In this document: positions 34,807-43,822 of the stretch, one piece after another | How positions within the stretch are numbered: the first letter of the stretch is position 1 | How the letters are laid out: the number at the start of each line of letters is the position of its first letter | Source of the DNA: Candidatus Krumholzibacteriota bacterium | GTDB lineage: Bacteria; Krumholzibacteriota; Krumholzibacteriia; JAJRXK01 | DNA: 53,954 nucleotides | NCBI GenBank assembly: GCA_029262065.1 | Contig: JAJDAC010000038.1 | Location: 1 to 53,954 of the forward strand | Direction: 5' to 3' | The notes under the pieces: generated by a model | What the model was told of the DNA's origin: nothing | Seen by the model: the letters and a program-made list of their open reading frames with translations, nothing else | Databases searched by the model: none | Program-made: the position numbers and the translations under genes

Positions 34807-37800
34807 ATGTGGTCACGCGCCGTGCTCTTGACCATTGGCCTGGGCGTGGCCTGGGCTCTGGTGGCGAATGCGGCCGGGCCGGAGGGTCGCGTCAGTGTGA
34901 GCGAATGTGAGGATCTGGCGGCGTGGACGGCAATTCCGGCCGACGGCGTCTCGTTGGATCTCTCACTCGACGATGGGATCGACGGTCGGGCTCTGCGACT
35001 GGACTTTGATATTCCCGGCGGTGGTTACGCGGTGGCTCGCACCGAAGTCGATCTTCTGCTACCCGAGAACTATGTCTTTCGGTTCTCCGTTCGCGGCAAC
35101 GCACCCGTGAACCACCTCGAGTTCAAGGTCATAGACGAGGTGGGGGACAGCGTGTGGTGGTCGGTTCGACGCGACTTCGTGTTCCCGCGCGAATGGAAGC
35201 GCTTGTCCATCAAGAAGCGGCATCTCGATTTCGCCTGGGGACCCAAGGGCGGCGGCGATATCCACCGCGTTTCCGCCATCGAGTTTGCGGTAACCGCGGG
35301 TAGCGGCGGCAGCGGGCAGGTCTGGATCGACCAGATCGAGTTGGTTCCGTTGGCGGCGGCACGGGAAATTCCGGCCGATCTTCTGGTGCGCGCGTCGACG
35401 GAAGATCCGGCCCATGCAGCCGCCTTGGCCGTCGATGGCAACCTGAACACCGCGTGGGAACCTCGCCAGGAATCCAGTCCGTGGCTTTCGGTTGATCTGG
35501 GTTCCAGCACCGAATACAGCGCTCTGTACCTGACATGGGTCGATGGCCGGCACGCGACGGACTATGTGGTCGAGACATCCGAAGATGGGTTGGTCTGGGT
35601 CACCCTGCGTGAGGTGTCCGGAGCCGACGGCGGTTTCGATCCACTTCATTTGCCGGAGTCGTCATCGCGGTTCGTTCGTCTCCGTGTTCTGCGCGCCTTT
35701 GGTACCGAACCCGTAGCGCTAGCCGAAATGCTCTTGCAGCCGGTCGACTGGGCGGAGTCCAGGGTCGCGTTCTTCGAGCGGCTGGCGACGCGCGTCCCGC
35801 GCGGCCACGTTCCCCGCGGCATGCTGGGCGAACAGGCGTACTGGACGGTGGTGGGGATCGACGCCGATCCGCGAGAGGCGTTGCTGGGCGAAGACGGCGC
35901 CCTGGAGTTCGGCGCTGGACTGGGCTCGATCGAACCGTTCCTGCACGACGGGGAGCGACTGTTCACCTGGGCCGACGGTCGCATCGACCAGACGCTGGCC
36001 GAGGGATACCTGCCGATTCCCACGGTGCGATGGCAGCTACCGGGCTGGGAGTTGCGCGAAACGGCATTTGCCACCGGGCGACCCGGAGCATCGTGGGTGG
36101 TGGTGCGGTATTCACTGACCAACCAGGGCAGCGAATCGGAGTCGATACGACTCGCGCTGGCACTTCGTCCGTACCAGGTGAATCCGCCCAGTCAGACGCT
36201 GAACCTGCAGGGAGGCATTTCCTCTGTTCATGCCATTGAGATGCGGGGCGATGACGTCTACGTAGACGGACAGCCGCGCGTGCGTTCGTTGCGGACCGCC
36301 GACGGATTCGGCGCCGCCAAGTTCGACGCGGGCGACATCGTGACCGGCTATCTTTCGCGCGGCCGATTGCCACAGACAAAAGAAGTGCGCGACGACTTCG
36401 GCGCCGCCTCGGCGGCCCTGGTATATGACCTCGAACTGCAGGCGGGGGCGACGGAGACGATCGACGTTCTGGTGCCGCTGTATCCAGAAGCTGGCTTTCC
36501 GCCCCTTTTGGAAACCGCGGCCAAGACCTGGGTGGACGATCGGCTGGCGCTTGCGCAACAGCGATGGAACGAGCGTGCGCACTCGGTGGAACTCCAGTTG
36601 CCGCCGGCCGCGCGCGAGATCGAAGAAACGTTCCGCGCACAGATCGGCTACATCCTGGTGAACCGGGCGGGCCCTGGCATTCAACCCGGCTGTCGATCGT
36701 ACGCGCGGTCGTGGATTCGCGACGGCGCGCTGACCTCCTGGGCCTTGTTGCGAACGGGACACGTTGCCCCGGCGCTCGAGTTCCTGAAGTGGTACGCACC
36801 CTTCCAGTACGAGAACGGCAAGATCCCGTGTGTGGTCGATGTTCGAGGGGCCGATCCTGTCGATGAGCACGATAGCACCGGCGAGTTCATCTTCCTGGTT
36901 CGCGAAGTCTATCGAGCTACGAACGACATGGCGTTGCTGCGCGAGATGTGGCCTGGGGTCGTGAACGGTATTGGCTACCTGGACTCGCTGCGCCAGCAGC
37001 GTCGTTCCCCGGAGTTCCGTAGCCGCGACCAGGCTCACTTCTACGGCCTGCTTCCCCCTTCCATCAGCCACGAGGGGTATTCGGCCAAACCGATGCACTC
37101 GTACTGGGACGACTTCTTCGCAGTGCGAGGTTTTCGCGACGCGGTGTTCTTGGCGAAGGAGCTGGGTGAGTTGGATGTGGCGGCCCGCTTCGAGATCATT
37201 CGTGACCAGTTCGAGGAAGATCTGTCGGCATCGGTGGCGGCGACGCTGCTCCATCACGGTATTGATTTTGTTCCCGGCTGCGCCGATCTGGGAGACTTCG
37301 ACGCAACCTCCACCACGATCGCGTTGACGCCGGCCGATGCCACGTCGCTGTTGCCGGCGGGCTCGGTTACGCGGACCTTCGAGCGATACTGGGAGTTCTT
37401 CGAGAACCGGCGCAGTGGGCGCGAGCCGTGGGACGCGTACACGCCCTACGAGTTGCGAACGGTGGGTACCTTCGTTCGGCTGGGTTGGCGGCAGCGCGCC
37501 CATGAACTGTTGGACTTCTTCCTCGAGGGCCGTCGTCCGGCTGGCTGGCGGCAGTGGCCGGAAGTGGTTCGTAGCGAACCCCGGCAAGCGGCGTTTCTCG
37601 GGGATCTGCCGCATACGTGGGTCGGATCGGACTACGTGCGATCGGTCCTGGACATGCTGGCGTACGCCAGCGACGACGCCCTCATACTCGCGGCCGGGAT
37701 TCCCGCCGCCTGGTTGGCCGCCCCCGGCGTGAAAGTCGGAAACCTCCCAACCCCGTATGGGGAATTGAGTTATACCGCAGCTCGCAGCGCCGATTCTACT

Positions 37801-37971
37801 CGGGTGGTCGTCGCCGGCGGCCTCGTGGTGCCTCCGAACGGCGTCGTCCTGGATCTTCCCCTGGCCGAACACCAACGGTCCGCCACCGTCAACGGTCAGC
37901 CCGCCAGCTGGAGCGACTCGGGCGGAATCCTGGTGTGGGATCTGCCGGCCACGGTGGTTGTAGGTCCCTGA
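34807..37971 (+). CDS. Secreted F5/8-type-C (CBM32-like) plus six-hairpin glycosidase-like protein, family unresolved
   Basis: A 1054-aa exported protein. A signal peptide (ending ANAAG) is followed by a beta-sandwich (about 20-180), an F5/8 type C domain (about 191-305: ALAVDGNLNTAWEP .. WLSVDLGSS .. YVVETSEDGLVW), a beta-supersandwich-like region (about 320-590) and an alpha/alpha-toroid domain from about 600 with RSYARSWIRDGALTSWALL, EHDSTGEFIFLVREVY, YWDDFFAVRGFRDA and GREPWDAYTPYELRT. The layout resembles GH15- and debranching-type enzymes, but I cannot place it in a GH family. ATG at 34807 has GAAGGG nine bases upstream; an ATG at 34798 overlaps the permease stop. It is probably a periplasmic or surface hydrolase for the same glucan. 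Confidence 0.75.
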   Translation: MWSRAVLLTIGLGVAWALVANAAGPEGRVSVSECEDLAAWTAIPADGVSLDLSLDDGIDGRALRLDFDIPGGGYAVARTEVDLLLPENYVFRFSVRGNAPVNHLEFKVIDEVGDSVWWSVRRDFVFPREWKRLSIKKRHLDFAWGPKGGGDIHRVSAIEFAVTAGSGGSGQVWIDQIELVPLAAAREIPADLLVRASTEDPAHAAALAVDGNLNTAWEPRQESSPWLSVDLGSSTEYSALYLTWVDGRHATDYVVETSEDGLVWVTLREVSGADGGFDPLHLPESSSRFVRLRVLRAFGTEPVALAEMLLQPVDWAESRVAFFERLATRVPRGHVPRGMLGEQAYWTVVGIDADPREALLGEDGALEFGAGLGSIEPFLHDGERLFTWADGRIDQTLAEGYLPIPTVRWQLPGWELRETAFATGRPGASWVVVRYSLTNQGSESESIRLALALRPYQVNPPSQTLNLQGGISSVHAIEMRGDDVYVDGQPRVRSLRTADGFGAAKFDAGDIVTGYLSRGRLPQTKEVRDDFGAASAALVYDLELQAGATETIDVLVPLYPEAGFPPLLETAAKTWVDDRLALAQQRWNERAHSVELQLPPAAREIEETFRAQIGYILVNRAGPGIQPGCRSYARSWIRDGALTSWALLRTGHVAPALEFLKWYAPFQYENGKIPCVVDVRGADPVDEHDSTGEFIFLVREVYRATNDMALLREMWPGVVNGIGYLDSLRQQRRSPEFRSRDQAHFYGLLPPSISHEGYSAKPMHSYWDDFFAVRGFRDAVFLAKELGELDVAARFEIIRDQFEEDLSASVAATLLHHGIDFVPGCADLGDFDATSTTIALTPADATSLLPAGSVTRTFERYWEFFENRRSGREPWDAYTPYELRTVGTFVRLGWRQRAHELLDFFLEGRRPAGWRQWPEVVRSEPRQAAFLGDLPHTWVGSDYVRSVLDMLAYASDDALILAAGIPAAWLAAPGVKVGNLPTPYGELSYTAARSADSTRVVVAGGLVVPPNGVVLDLPLAEHQRSATVNGQPASWSDSGGILVWDLPATVVVGP

Positions 37972-38020
37972 TCCGCGGGTTGTAGGTCCCCTGATTCACG
38001 GGTTGTAGGTCCCTGATCCA
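37957..38020. repeat. Three-copy 20-23 bp tandem repeat spanning a stop codon
   Basis: Units at 37957..37977, 37978..38000 and 38001..38020 share GGTTGTAGGTCCC(C)TGAT. The first unit encodes the last residues VVGP and stop of the glycosidase-like gene; the others lie in the 216-base gap before the LacI gene. The unit is not palindromic and has no T-run, so it does not look like a terminator or CRISPR. Confidence 0.8.
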
Positions 38021-38094
38021 TTGCCGGCCGGCATCTTTGCGGCCTCGTCCGGCTGGACGCGTGGGCCCTGCGGAAGCTCCTGCGTTTGCCCTCC

Positions 38095-38129
38095 TTGACA
38101 CCCGTAGGGTGGATATGTAACCGTTTACA
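38095..38129 (+). promoter_or_regulatory. Promoter with LacI-family operator upstream of the regulator
   Basis: TTGACA (38095..38100) is followed by TGTAACCGTTTACA (38116..38129), a 14-bp dyad with arms TGTAA/TTACA and a central CG, close to the generic LacI/GalR operator TGTAAACGNTTACA. The operator covers the position of the -10 element (TATGTA at 38114..38119, TAACCG at 38118..38123). This predicts autorepression of the regulator and, through overlapping genes, repression of the surface module downstream. Confidence 0.7.
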
Positions 38130-38187
38130 CGGCTGTTTAGGGGCAGCTTCGCCCCGGCGTCGGACCGCACCCATTCCTTGGGAGTTG

Positions 38188-39261
38188 ATGGTGGCAACCA
38201 TTCGCGATGTAGCGAGCGCCGCCTCCGTGTCCATCGCGACCGTTTCGCGCGTGCTCAACGGAAGTCCTCGTGTCAGCGAGGATGCCCGCGAACGCGTCTG
38301 GGCCGCCGCCGACCAACTCGACTACTGGCCCAACACCGCAGCTCGCAGCCTCACGACCCAACGCACCCACGCACTGGGTGTTCTGCTCCCCGACCTGTTC
38401 GGCGAGTTCTTCTCCGAGGTCATCCGTGGCATCGACGAAGCGGCACGTGCCCAGAAACTACAGGTCCTGATTTCGAGTTCGCACGCCGACACGCAGGAAG
38501 TGTTGCTGGCTGCGCGTTCCATGCGCGGCCGGATCGACGGGTTGATAATCATGGCGCCCGACGAGGGTTCGATCGAACCCATTCAGCGAATCGCTCGGCG
38601 CTTTCCCGTGCTTCTGGTCAATCCGCCCTCGTCGGTCGATGGCTGCAGTTCGGTATCGGTGGACAACTTCGAGGGAGCTCGCGCCGTCGTCGAACATCTC
38701 CTGCAAAACGGCCACCGGGAGATTGCCATGGTCAGAGGGCCGGCCGGGAACGTGGATGCTGAAGATCGCTTCCGGGGCTACCGCGACGCACTCGCGGCGG
38801 CGGGTATCGAAGCTGAGTCGCGGCTGGAGATTGCCGGAGCATTCACCGAGACATCGGGTTTCCAGGCGGGCCTGGAACTCCTGTCCCTCAAGAACCGACC
38901 CACCGCCGTTTTCGCCGCCAATGATTCCATGGCCGTCGGACTCGTGAGTGCGCTGCGCAGCCGCGGGCTGCAGGTTCCTCGGGATCTTGCCGTCGTGGGG
39001 TTTGATGACATCGTCATCGCAAGCTACCTGAGCCCGGCGCTCACCACGGTTCATGTCGATGCCTACGAGCTGGGGCTTCGCGCCGTGAGGCTCTTGTTGC
39101 CAAGCCTGGAATCCCCTGGTTCGAGCGAACAGTGTCACGAGGTGCTTGCAGCCCCCGTCGTCGTCCGGGAGTCCTGTGGCTCATCGCAGTCACCCGCAAT
39201 GAAGTCCGAGTCAGGACGAGACAACAAAATCACTCAACGTGGGAGGAAAACCGGACCATGA
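38188..39261 (+). CDS. LacI-family transcriptional regulator
   Basis: A 357-aa regulator. The N-terminal helix-turn-helix TIRDVASAASVSIATVSRVL is followed by the hinge and a periplasmic-binding-protein-like sensor domain (LGVLLPDLFGEFFSEVIRG .. AVFAANDSMAVGLVSALRSR .. AVVGFDDI). ATG at 38188 with GGGAG just upstream. It should bind the operator at 38116 and release it when a sugar from the imported glucan is present. The stop overlaps the next ATG (ATGA), so the regulator heads the surface-protein operon; placing a repressor first suggests tight negative feedback. Confidence 0.94.
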   Translation: MVATIRDVASAASVSIATVSRVLNGSPRVSEDARERVWAAADQLDYWPNTAARSLTTQRTHALGVLLPDLFGEFFSEVIRGIDEAARAQKLQVLISSSHADTQEVLLAARSMRGRIDGLIIMAPDEGSIEPIQRIARRFPVLLVNPPSSVDGCSSVSVDNFEGARAVVEHLLQNGHREIAMVRGPAGNVDAEDRFRGYRDALAAAGIEAESRLEIAGAFTETSGFQAGLELLSLKNRPTAVFAANDSMAVGLVSALRSRGLQVPRDLAVVGFDDIVIASYLSPALTTVHVDAYELGLRAVRLLLPSLESPGSSEQCHEVLAAPVVVRESCGSSQSPAMKSESGRDNKITQRGRKTGP

Positions 39262-41141
39262 ATACAATACGCGTTTCGGCCCTGATCTCTGTCTTGTTCC
39301 TCGCCGTTACCGCGCAGGCGCAGGTACCGCGCGACAATGTCTTCTGGGCTCGAACATCCGCGGGGCCGATCGTGCTCGACGGAGTGCTCGACGAAGTGGA
39401 CTGGGCGAAGGCGGAAACCAAGTTCATCCAGTACGAACAGAGCGCTGGGATTCCCGGCAGTGGTTGGAAGCTCGAGAGTGGAGCCTTCTTTCCCACCGAT
39501 CCGGCGACGGCGACGGTTCGCATGTTGGTCGTTGGCAATCAACTCTACCTGGGCGTCGATGTGACCGACGAGTCGGTAGGTGGATCCGAGGAATTCAATC
39601 GTTTCGACGGCCTACTCATGGCTCTGAAAGACCATGTGGCCGACACCGGTGGCACGGCGAGCCCGCCGGCCGAGTACTTCTACACCTGGTGGTATCCGCA
39701 GAACCTCGATCCGCAGCCCGCGGGGCAGGTACCGCAGTTTCTTGGAAAGTGGGCCCAGCTTCCCTACGGAACGCCGCGCACCCAGGAAGACATCGACAAC
39801 TGGGACGCGGTGACCGTGGTCCACGGCACATCCAACGACGACTCCGACGTCGACGCCGGCTATACGGTCGAGATGCGTTTCAACCTTACGCCCATGGGAT
39901 ACGACGTGACCCAACCGGGTGGCGACATTCTCGAGTGGAACATCTCCATCTACGACTGCGATTGGTTCTGGCCGTTCAACGCCTCGATCTTTGGAACTCA
40001 GCGGGTCTGGTGGCAGTCCCCCTGGGGAAACACGGCCTGGTACGACGAGGTTCGGGTCTTTGCTCGCCCCGATGTCACCGTCGATACCCCCGTGGTTCCG
40101 TTTCTACCGCCGGAAGTCGTCATCCCGCGACTCACTCCGGCACCGACCATCGACGGCGAGCTGACCGAATCCATCTGGTCTGACGCCTCCATCTATGAGT
40201 TCGACCTCAGGTGGAACGACACTGCTCTGCGCGATTCGTACCCCGAGGTTGGGCCGTTTCGATCGGGCCAGTTTCAACCCGAAATCGAAGGCGGCGCGGC
40301 CTTCGTCGTGGACGGTGCGGATGCCACGGTGAAGATGTTCTTCGAGGGATCCACACTGTACATGGGGTTCGACGTACGCGACCTGGTGATCACCTCGCAC
40401 ACGCCGATCGATCGGTGGGATGGCTTTTCCGTGTCGCTGAATGATCGCGTGGTAGTGGGTGCCGACAACAACCTCCAGGGCCGGGACATTTCCTTCCGCG
40501 TCGACACCGACGGTAGTGCGTTGGCCGAGGAATATCTGACCACGCTGTTGTCGTCGGGCGATGCGCAGGTAGCCATCTCGATGAACCCGGGATCGGTGCC
40601 CGACAACGTGGGCAACGTCGATAACGGTTACACGGCCGAACTTGCCGTGGACCTGACGGCGCTGGGGTACCCGGCCAATCTGGGAGACCGGGCGCTCTTC
40701 ATTGGCGTGGTTCACTTCGATGCCGACTCGTTCATTCCGGTCACCGACAGCTACGCCACCCGCGTCTGGTGGTTCCGCGAGCGTGCGGGCGATTGCTGCC
40801 CCGCGTGGGCGCACCTCGAGCCGACGGCCGTAGGCGTGCTTCCGGATTTTCCCGGCGACCCATCCGCGGCGTTTGCCTATGCGGTGCCCAATCCCTCGCG
40901 CGGACCGGCGTTGCGCTACTCGTTCCCGCGGCGAGCGCGGTTGGAGTTTTCCCTGTACGACCTTCGCGGACGCCTGGTCGAAAGGCGTGACCTTGGGGTG
41001 CAGGGCTCGGGCGAGCGACAGATGCAGATCGACTGGCGCGATCATAGCGCCGGAATCTACCTGTACCAGTTGCGCGGGATCCATCCGACCAGCGGAGAAG
41101 ATCTGGGCGTAGTTCACGGCAAGACGGTGTTGGTCAAGTAG
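39258..41141 (+). CDS. Secreted protein with two CBM9-like domains and a sorting domain
   Basis: A 627-aa exported protein. Signal peptide ends AQAQV. Two CBM9-like beta-sandwiches are seen: one from about residue 30 (VLDGVLDEVDWAKAE .. VRMLVVGNQLYLGVDVTDES) and one from about 277 (TIDGELTESIWSDAS .. VKMFFEGSTLYMGFDVRDL). The sorting module follows (about 537-627, VPNPSRGPALRYSF .. YDLRGRLVERR .. SAGIYLYQL). Strong GGGAGGA site; ATG overlaps the LacI stop. As the first structural gene it is the likely surface glycan-binding protein, taking a SusD/SusE-like capture role. Confidence 0.8.
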   Translation: MNTIRVSALISVLFLAVTAQAQVPRDNVFWARTSAGPIVLDGVLDEVDWAKAETKFIQYEQSAGIPGSGWKLESGAFFPTDPATATVRMLVVGNQLYLGVDVTDESVGGSEEFNRFDGLLMALKDHVADTGGTASPPAEYFYTWWYPQNLDPQPAGQVPQFLGKWAQLPYGTPRTQEDIDNWDAVTVVHGTSNDDSDVDAGYTVEMRFNLTPMGYDVTQPGGDILEWNISIYDCDWFWPFNASIFGTQRVWWQSPWGNTAWYDEVRVFARPDVTVDTPVVPFLPPEVVIPRLTPAPTIDGELTESIWSDASIYEFDLRWNDTALRDSYPEVGPFRSGQFQPEIEGGAAFVVDGADATVKMFFEGSTLYMGFDVRDLVITSHTPIDRWDGFSVSLNDRVVVGADNNLQGRDISFRVDTDGSALAEEYLTTLLSSGDAQVAISMNPGSVPDNVGNVDNGYTAELAVDLTALGYPANLGDRALFIGVVHFDADSFIPVTDSYATRVWWFRERAGDCCPAWAHLEPTAVGVLPDFPGDPSAAFAYAVPNPSRGPALRYSFPRRARLEFSLYDLRGRLVERRDLGVQGSGERQMQIDWRDHSAGIYLYQLRGIHPTSGEDLGVVHGKTVLVK

Positions 41142-41152
41142 GAGAAGGAACG

Positions 41153-43822
41153 GTGTTGGAGTTTTCGCGACCGGCCTGGTTGGGTTTGTTGATCGGCGTC
41201 GCCCTCATGGGCGTCGCCTGCGATGCCTGGTCGGGAATCACGGGCAAGATCTCGGGAGTGGTGGTCGACGAGCACGACGCGCCGATCTTCGTGGTGGCGA
41301 TCGAACTCGTCGAGTTGCCCCACCTGGCCCTGACCAAGCAGGACGGCAGCTACGAGATCCTCAACGTGCCTCCTGGCACCTACGGCGTTCGCTTTCAGCG
41401 CCTGGGATTCGAGACGGTACTGGTGCAGAACGTCGTGGTTTCGTCCGACAACACGACGAAGATCAACACGAAGATGGTTCTGGATGTCCTCGAGATGGAC
41501 GAGATCGTGGTCCGGGCCCAGACCCCGCCCGTGGTTCTCGACCAGACCAGCACCCAGACGAATCTCTCGGCCGAGGAAATCGAGGACCTACCGGTGCAGG
41601 AGCTGGAGGACGTGGTCAACCTCCAGGCCGGGGTCGTGGACGGCCATTTTCGCGGTGGCCGAATCGGCGAGGTCCAGTTCCAGGTCGACGGTGTGAGCGT
41701 GAACAACCCGTTCGACAACAAATCGTCTCTGCGGCTGGACCGCTCGATCCTACAGGAGGTCCAGATCATCAGCGGGACCTTCGATGCCGAGTATGGGCAA
41801 GCCATGAGCGGAGTGGTCAACGCGGTCCTCAAGGACGGGACGCGCGAGTTCGAATGGAACGCCGAGGTGATCACCGGGACCTACCTGTTTCCGGGACACG
41901 CCGAGCGCCTCTTGAACGACACCATCCGTCCGGGCGGAATCCAGAACTATCAGTTGAGTCTGAGTGGCCCCTTGCCGATTCCTGACACGGTATTTCTGGT
42001 GAGTGGCCGCCGGAATTCGACCGACAGCCACATCTACGGCGAGCGTCGATTCGTGCCCACCGACGAATCGAATTTCGAAACCCGTGAATTCGTGCCCACG
42101 GGCGATGGCGCCGAAGTTCCACTGGGGTTCACCGAAGAGTGGTCCGGAGTGGTCAAGTTGACCAATCGATCGTGGGTCAACTCCCGCGCGAGCTACCAGG
42201 CCGTGGTCAACTCCATTGATAGCCGCGCCCCGAACTTCGCGTTCCGATTCAATCCCGATGGTTTGAGTACGCAGGAGACCTTCTCTATCGCGCACGGTCT
42301 GGACTGGACCCAGACGCTCAGCAACACCACGTTCATCGACTTCAGCGCGCGCCAGAACTACTTCAGGTACCGCGACGTTCGGTACGAGGACCCGTTCGAT
42401 TCGCGCTACGATGATGCCGGCCGCCCCGTCGCCGACGATGCCTACGAACTGGGCGCGATCGTGCAGGGCGTTTCACTCAATCGCTTCGAACAGACGACCG
42501 ACAGCTATCTTGTGAAGACGGTGCTTCGCAGCCAGGTCACGCCAGCGCATCTGGTGAGGTTCGGAGGTGAATTCCAGGTCTCGCAAGTGCAGTTTGGAAC
42601 TCCAGGCCATCTGACGTTCGTCACCGACACCAACGAAGAGGGGAATACGGTCGAGTTGCTCGATCGCAAGTTCGACGAACCGCCCGACTTTCTCGCCGTC
42701 AGCGAGTATCACCCCCGGGTGGCCGCCGCGTTCGTGCAGGATCGCATCGAGTTACCCGACATCACGGTGCGCGCGGGACTTCGCCTCGACTACTTCGACT
42801 CCAGGGCCACGCTTCCGAGTGACCTGCGCAATCCGGCCAACGCCATCGACGGCGCACCGGCATCGTTTCCCGTGTCGGCCTCGAGCAAGTGGGCGGTATC
42901 GCCACGATTGGGCGTGGCGTATCCCATCTTGAGCCACGCCGCCGTCCATTTTGCCTACGGCCACTTTCGGCAGTTCCCTCCCCTGCGCGACATCTTCACC
43001 AATGCCGACTACTCGGTGCTGGAGCGGCTGCAGGCCGGGCGCGATCCCGGCGTACTGGGCAACCCCGACGTAAAACCCGAGAAGACCGTGCAATACGAAA
43101 TCGGCTACAAGCAACTCGTATCGGATGATCTGGGTATCGACGTGACCGCGTTCTACAAGGACATCCGCGATCTCGTCGGCGTCGAGTTCATCACCACCTA
43201 CACCGGCGCCGAGTACGCGCGCTTGACGAACGTGGACTTCGGTAACGTTCTGGGCATCACGTTCTCTCTGGACCATCGCAGGTTGGGGCCGCTGCGGGTG
43301 TCGTTGGACTACACCTGGCAACAAGCGTTGGGAAATTCCAGCGATCCGCGCGAGACGGCTACGCGTGCCGAGGTCGGAGAGGATCCCCGTCCCCGGCTCC
43401 TTCCATTCAATTGGGACCAACGCCACACGCTCAACACCACACTCTCACTCGCGCACTCGGAGGCTTACTCAATGGGCGCCATCTTGCGCGTGGCGAGCGG
43501 TCAACCCTACACGCCGCTTACGGGCCTGGGTGGATACGGCAACGGCCTGGTCACCAACTCCGATCGCAAGCCGTTCGGTTGGCTCGTGGATCTACGGGCC
43601 GAGCGTCGGATCAAAGCCAAGGGAGCGCGCCTTGGTCTGTTCGCGCGCGTGTTCAACCTGTTCGACACGCGCTATTTCAACGGGCCGGTGTTTGCCAGCA
43701 CGGGCAGTGCTGACTACTCGCGCCTACCCAACGATGCCACCGCACTGCTCGATCCCACGCGGTTCTATCCGCCGCGAAGACTCGAAGTCGGAATACGCAT
43801 AGCCCCCGGAGGAGACAAGTGA
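41153..43822 (+). CDS. TonB-dependent receptor with carboxypeptidase-regulatory-like N-domain
   Basis: An 889-aa outer-membrane receptor. After a signal sequence (a Cys in GVACD could be lipidated) there is a carboxypeptidase-regulatory-like beta-sandwich (about 25-110, ISGVVVDEHDAPI .. QDGSYEILNVPPGTYGVRF), a plug (about 125-235, DLPVQELEDVVNLQAGVV .. QFQVDGVSVNNPF .. EVQIISGTFDAEYGQAMSGV) and a 22-strand-type barrel to the C-terminus (RLEVGIRIAPG). GTG start with GGAGAAGGA. It imports oligosaccharides across the outer membrane with TonB energy. No SusD homolog follows. Its stop overlaps the next gene. Confidence 0.92.
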   Translation: MLEFSRPAWLGLLIGVALMGVACDAWSGITGKISGVVVDEHDAPIFVVAIELVELPHLALTKQDGSYEILNVPPGTYGVRFQRLGFETVLVQNVVVSSDNTTKINTKMVLDVLEMDEIVVRAQTPPVVLDQTSTQTNLSAEEIEDLPVQELEDVVNLQAGVVDGHFRGGRIGEVQFQVDGVSVNNPFDNKSSLRLDRSILQEVQIISGTFDAEYGQAMSGVVNAVLKDGTREFEWNAEVITGTYLFPGHAERLLNDTIRPGGIQNYQLSLSGPLPIPDTVFLVSGRRNSTDSHIYGERRFVPTDESNFETREFVPTGDGAEVPLGFTEEWSGVVKLTNRSWVNSRASYQAVVNSIDSRAPNFAFRFNPDGLSTQETFSIAHGLDWTQTLSNTTFIDFSARQNYFRYRDVRYEDPFDSRYDDAGRPVADDAYELGAIVQGVSLNRFEQTTDSYLVKTVLRSQVTPAHLVRFGGEFQVSQVQFGTPGHLTFVTDTNEEGNTVELLDRKFDEPPDFLAVSEYHPRVAAAFVQDRIELPDITVRAGLRLDYFDSRATLPSDLRNPANAIDGAPASFPVSASSKWAVSPRLGVAYPILSHAAVHFAYGHFRQFPPLRDIFTNADYSVLERLQAGRDPGVLGNPDVKPEKTVQYEIGYKQLVSDDLGIDVTAFYKDIRDLVGVEFITTYTGAEYARLTNVDFGNVLGITFSLDHRRLGPLRVSLDYTWQQALGNSSDPRETATRAEVGEDPRPRLLPFNWDQRHTLNTTLSLAHSEAYSMGAILRVASGQPYTPLTGLGGYGNGLVTNSDRKPFGWLVDLRAERRIKAKGARLGLFARVFNLFDTRYFNGPVFASTGSADYSRLPNDATALLDPTRFYPPRRLEVGIRIAPGGDK

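Noticed and set aside
36112-37875. 587-codon minus-strand open frame
   Set aside because: Antisense to the glycosidase-like gene, with His/Arg/Gln-rich shadow composition.
37957-38020. Possible CRISPR array
   Set aside because: Units abut with no spacers, there are only three, and the first is coding; no cas gene is present.
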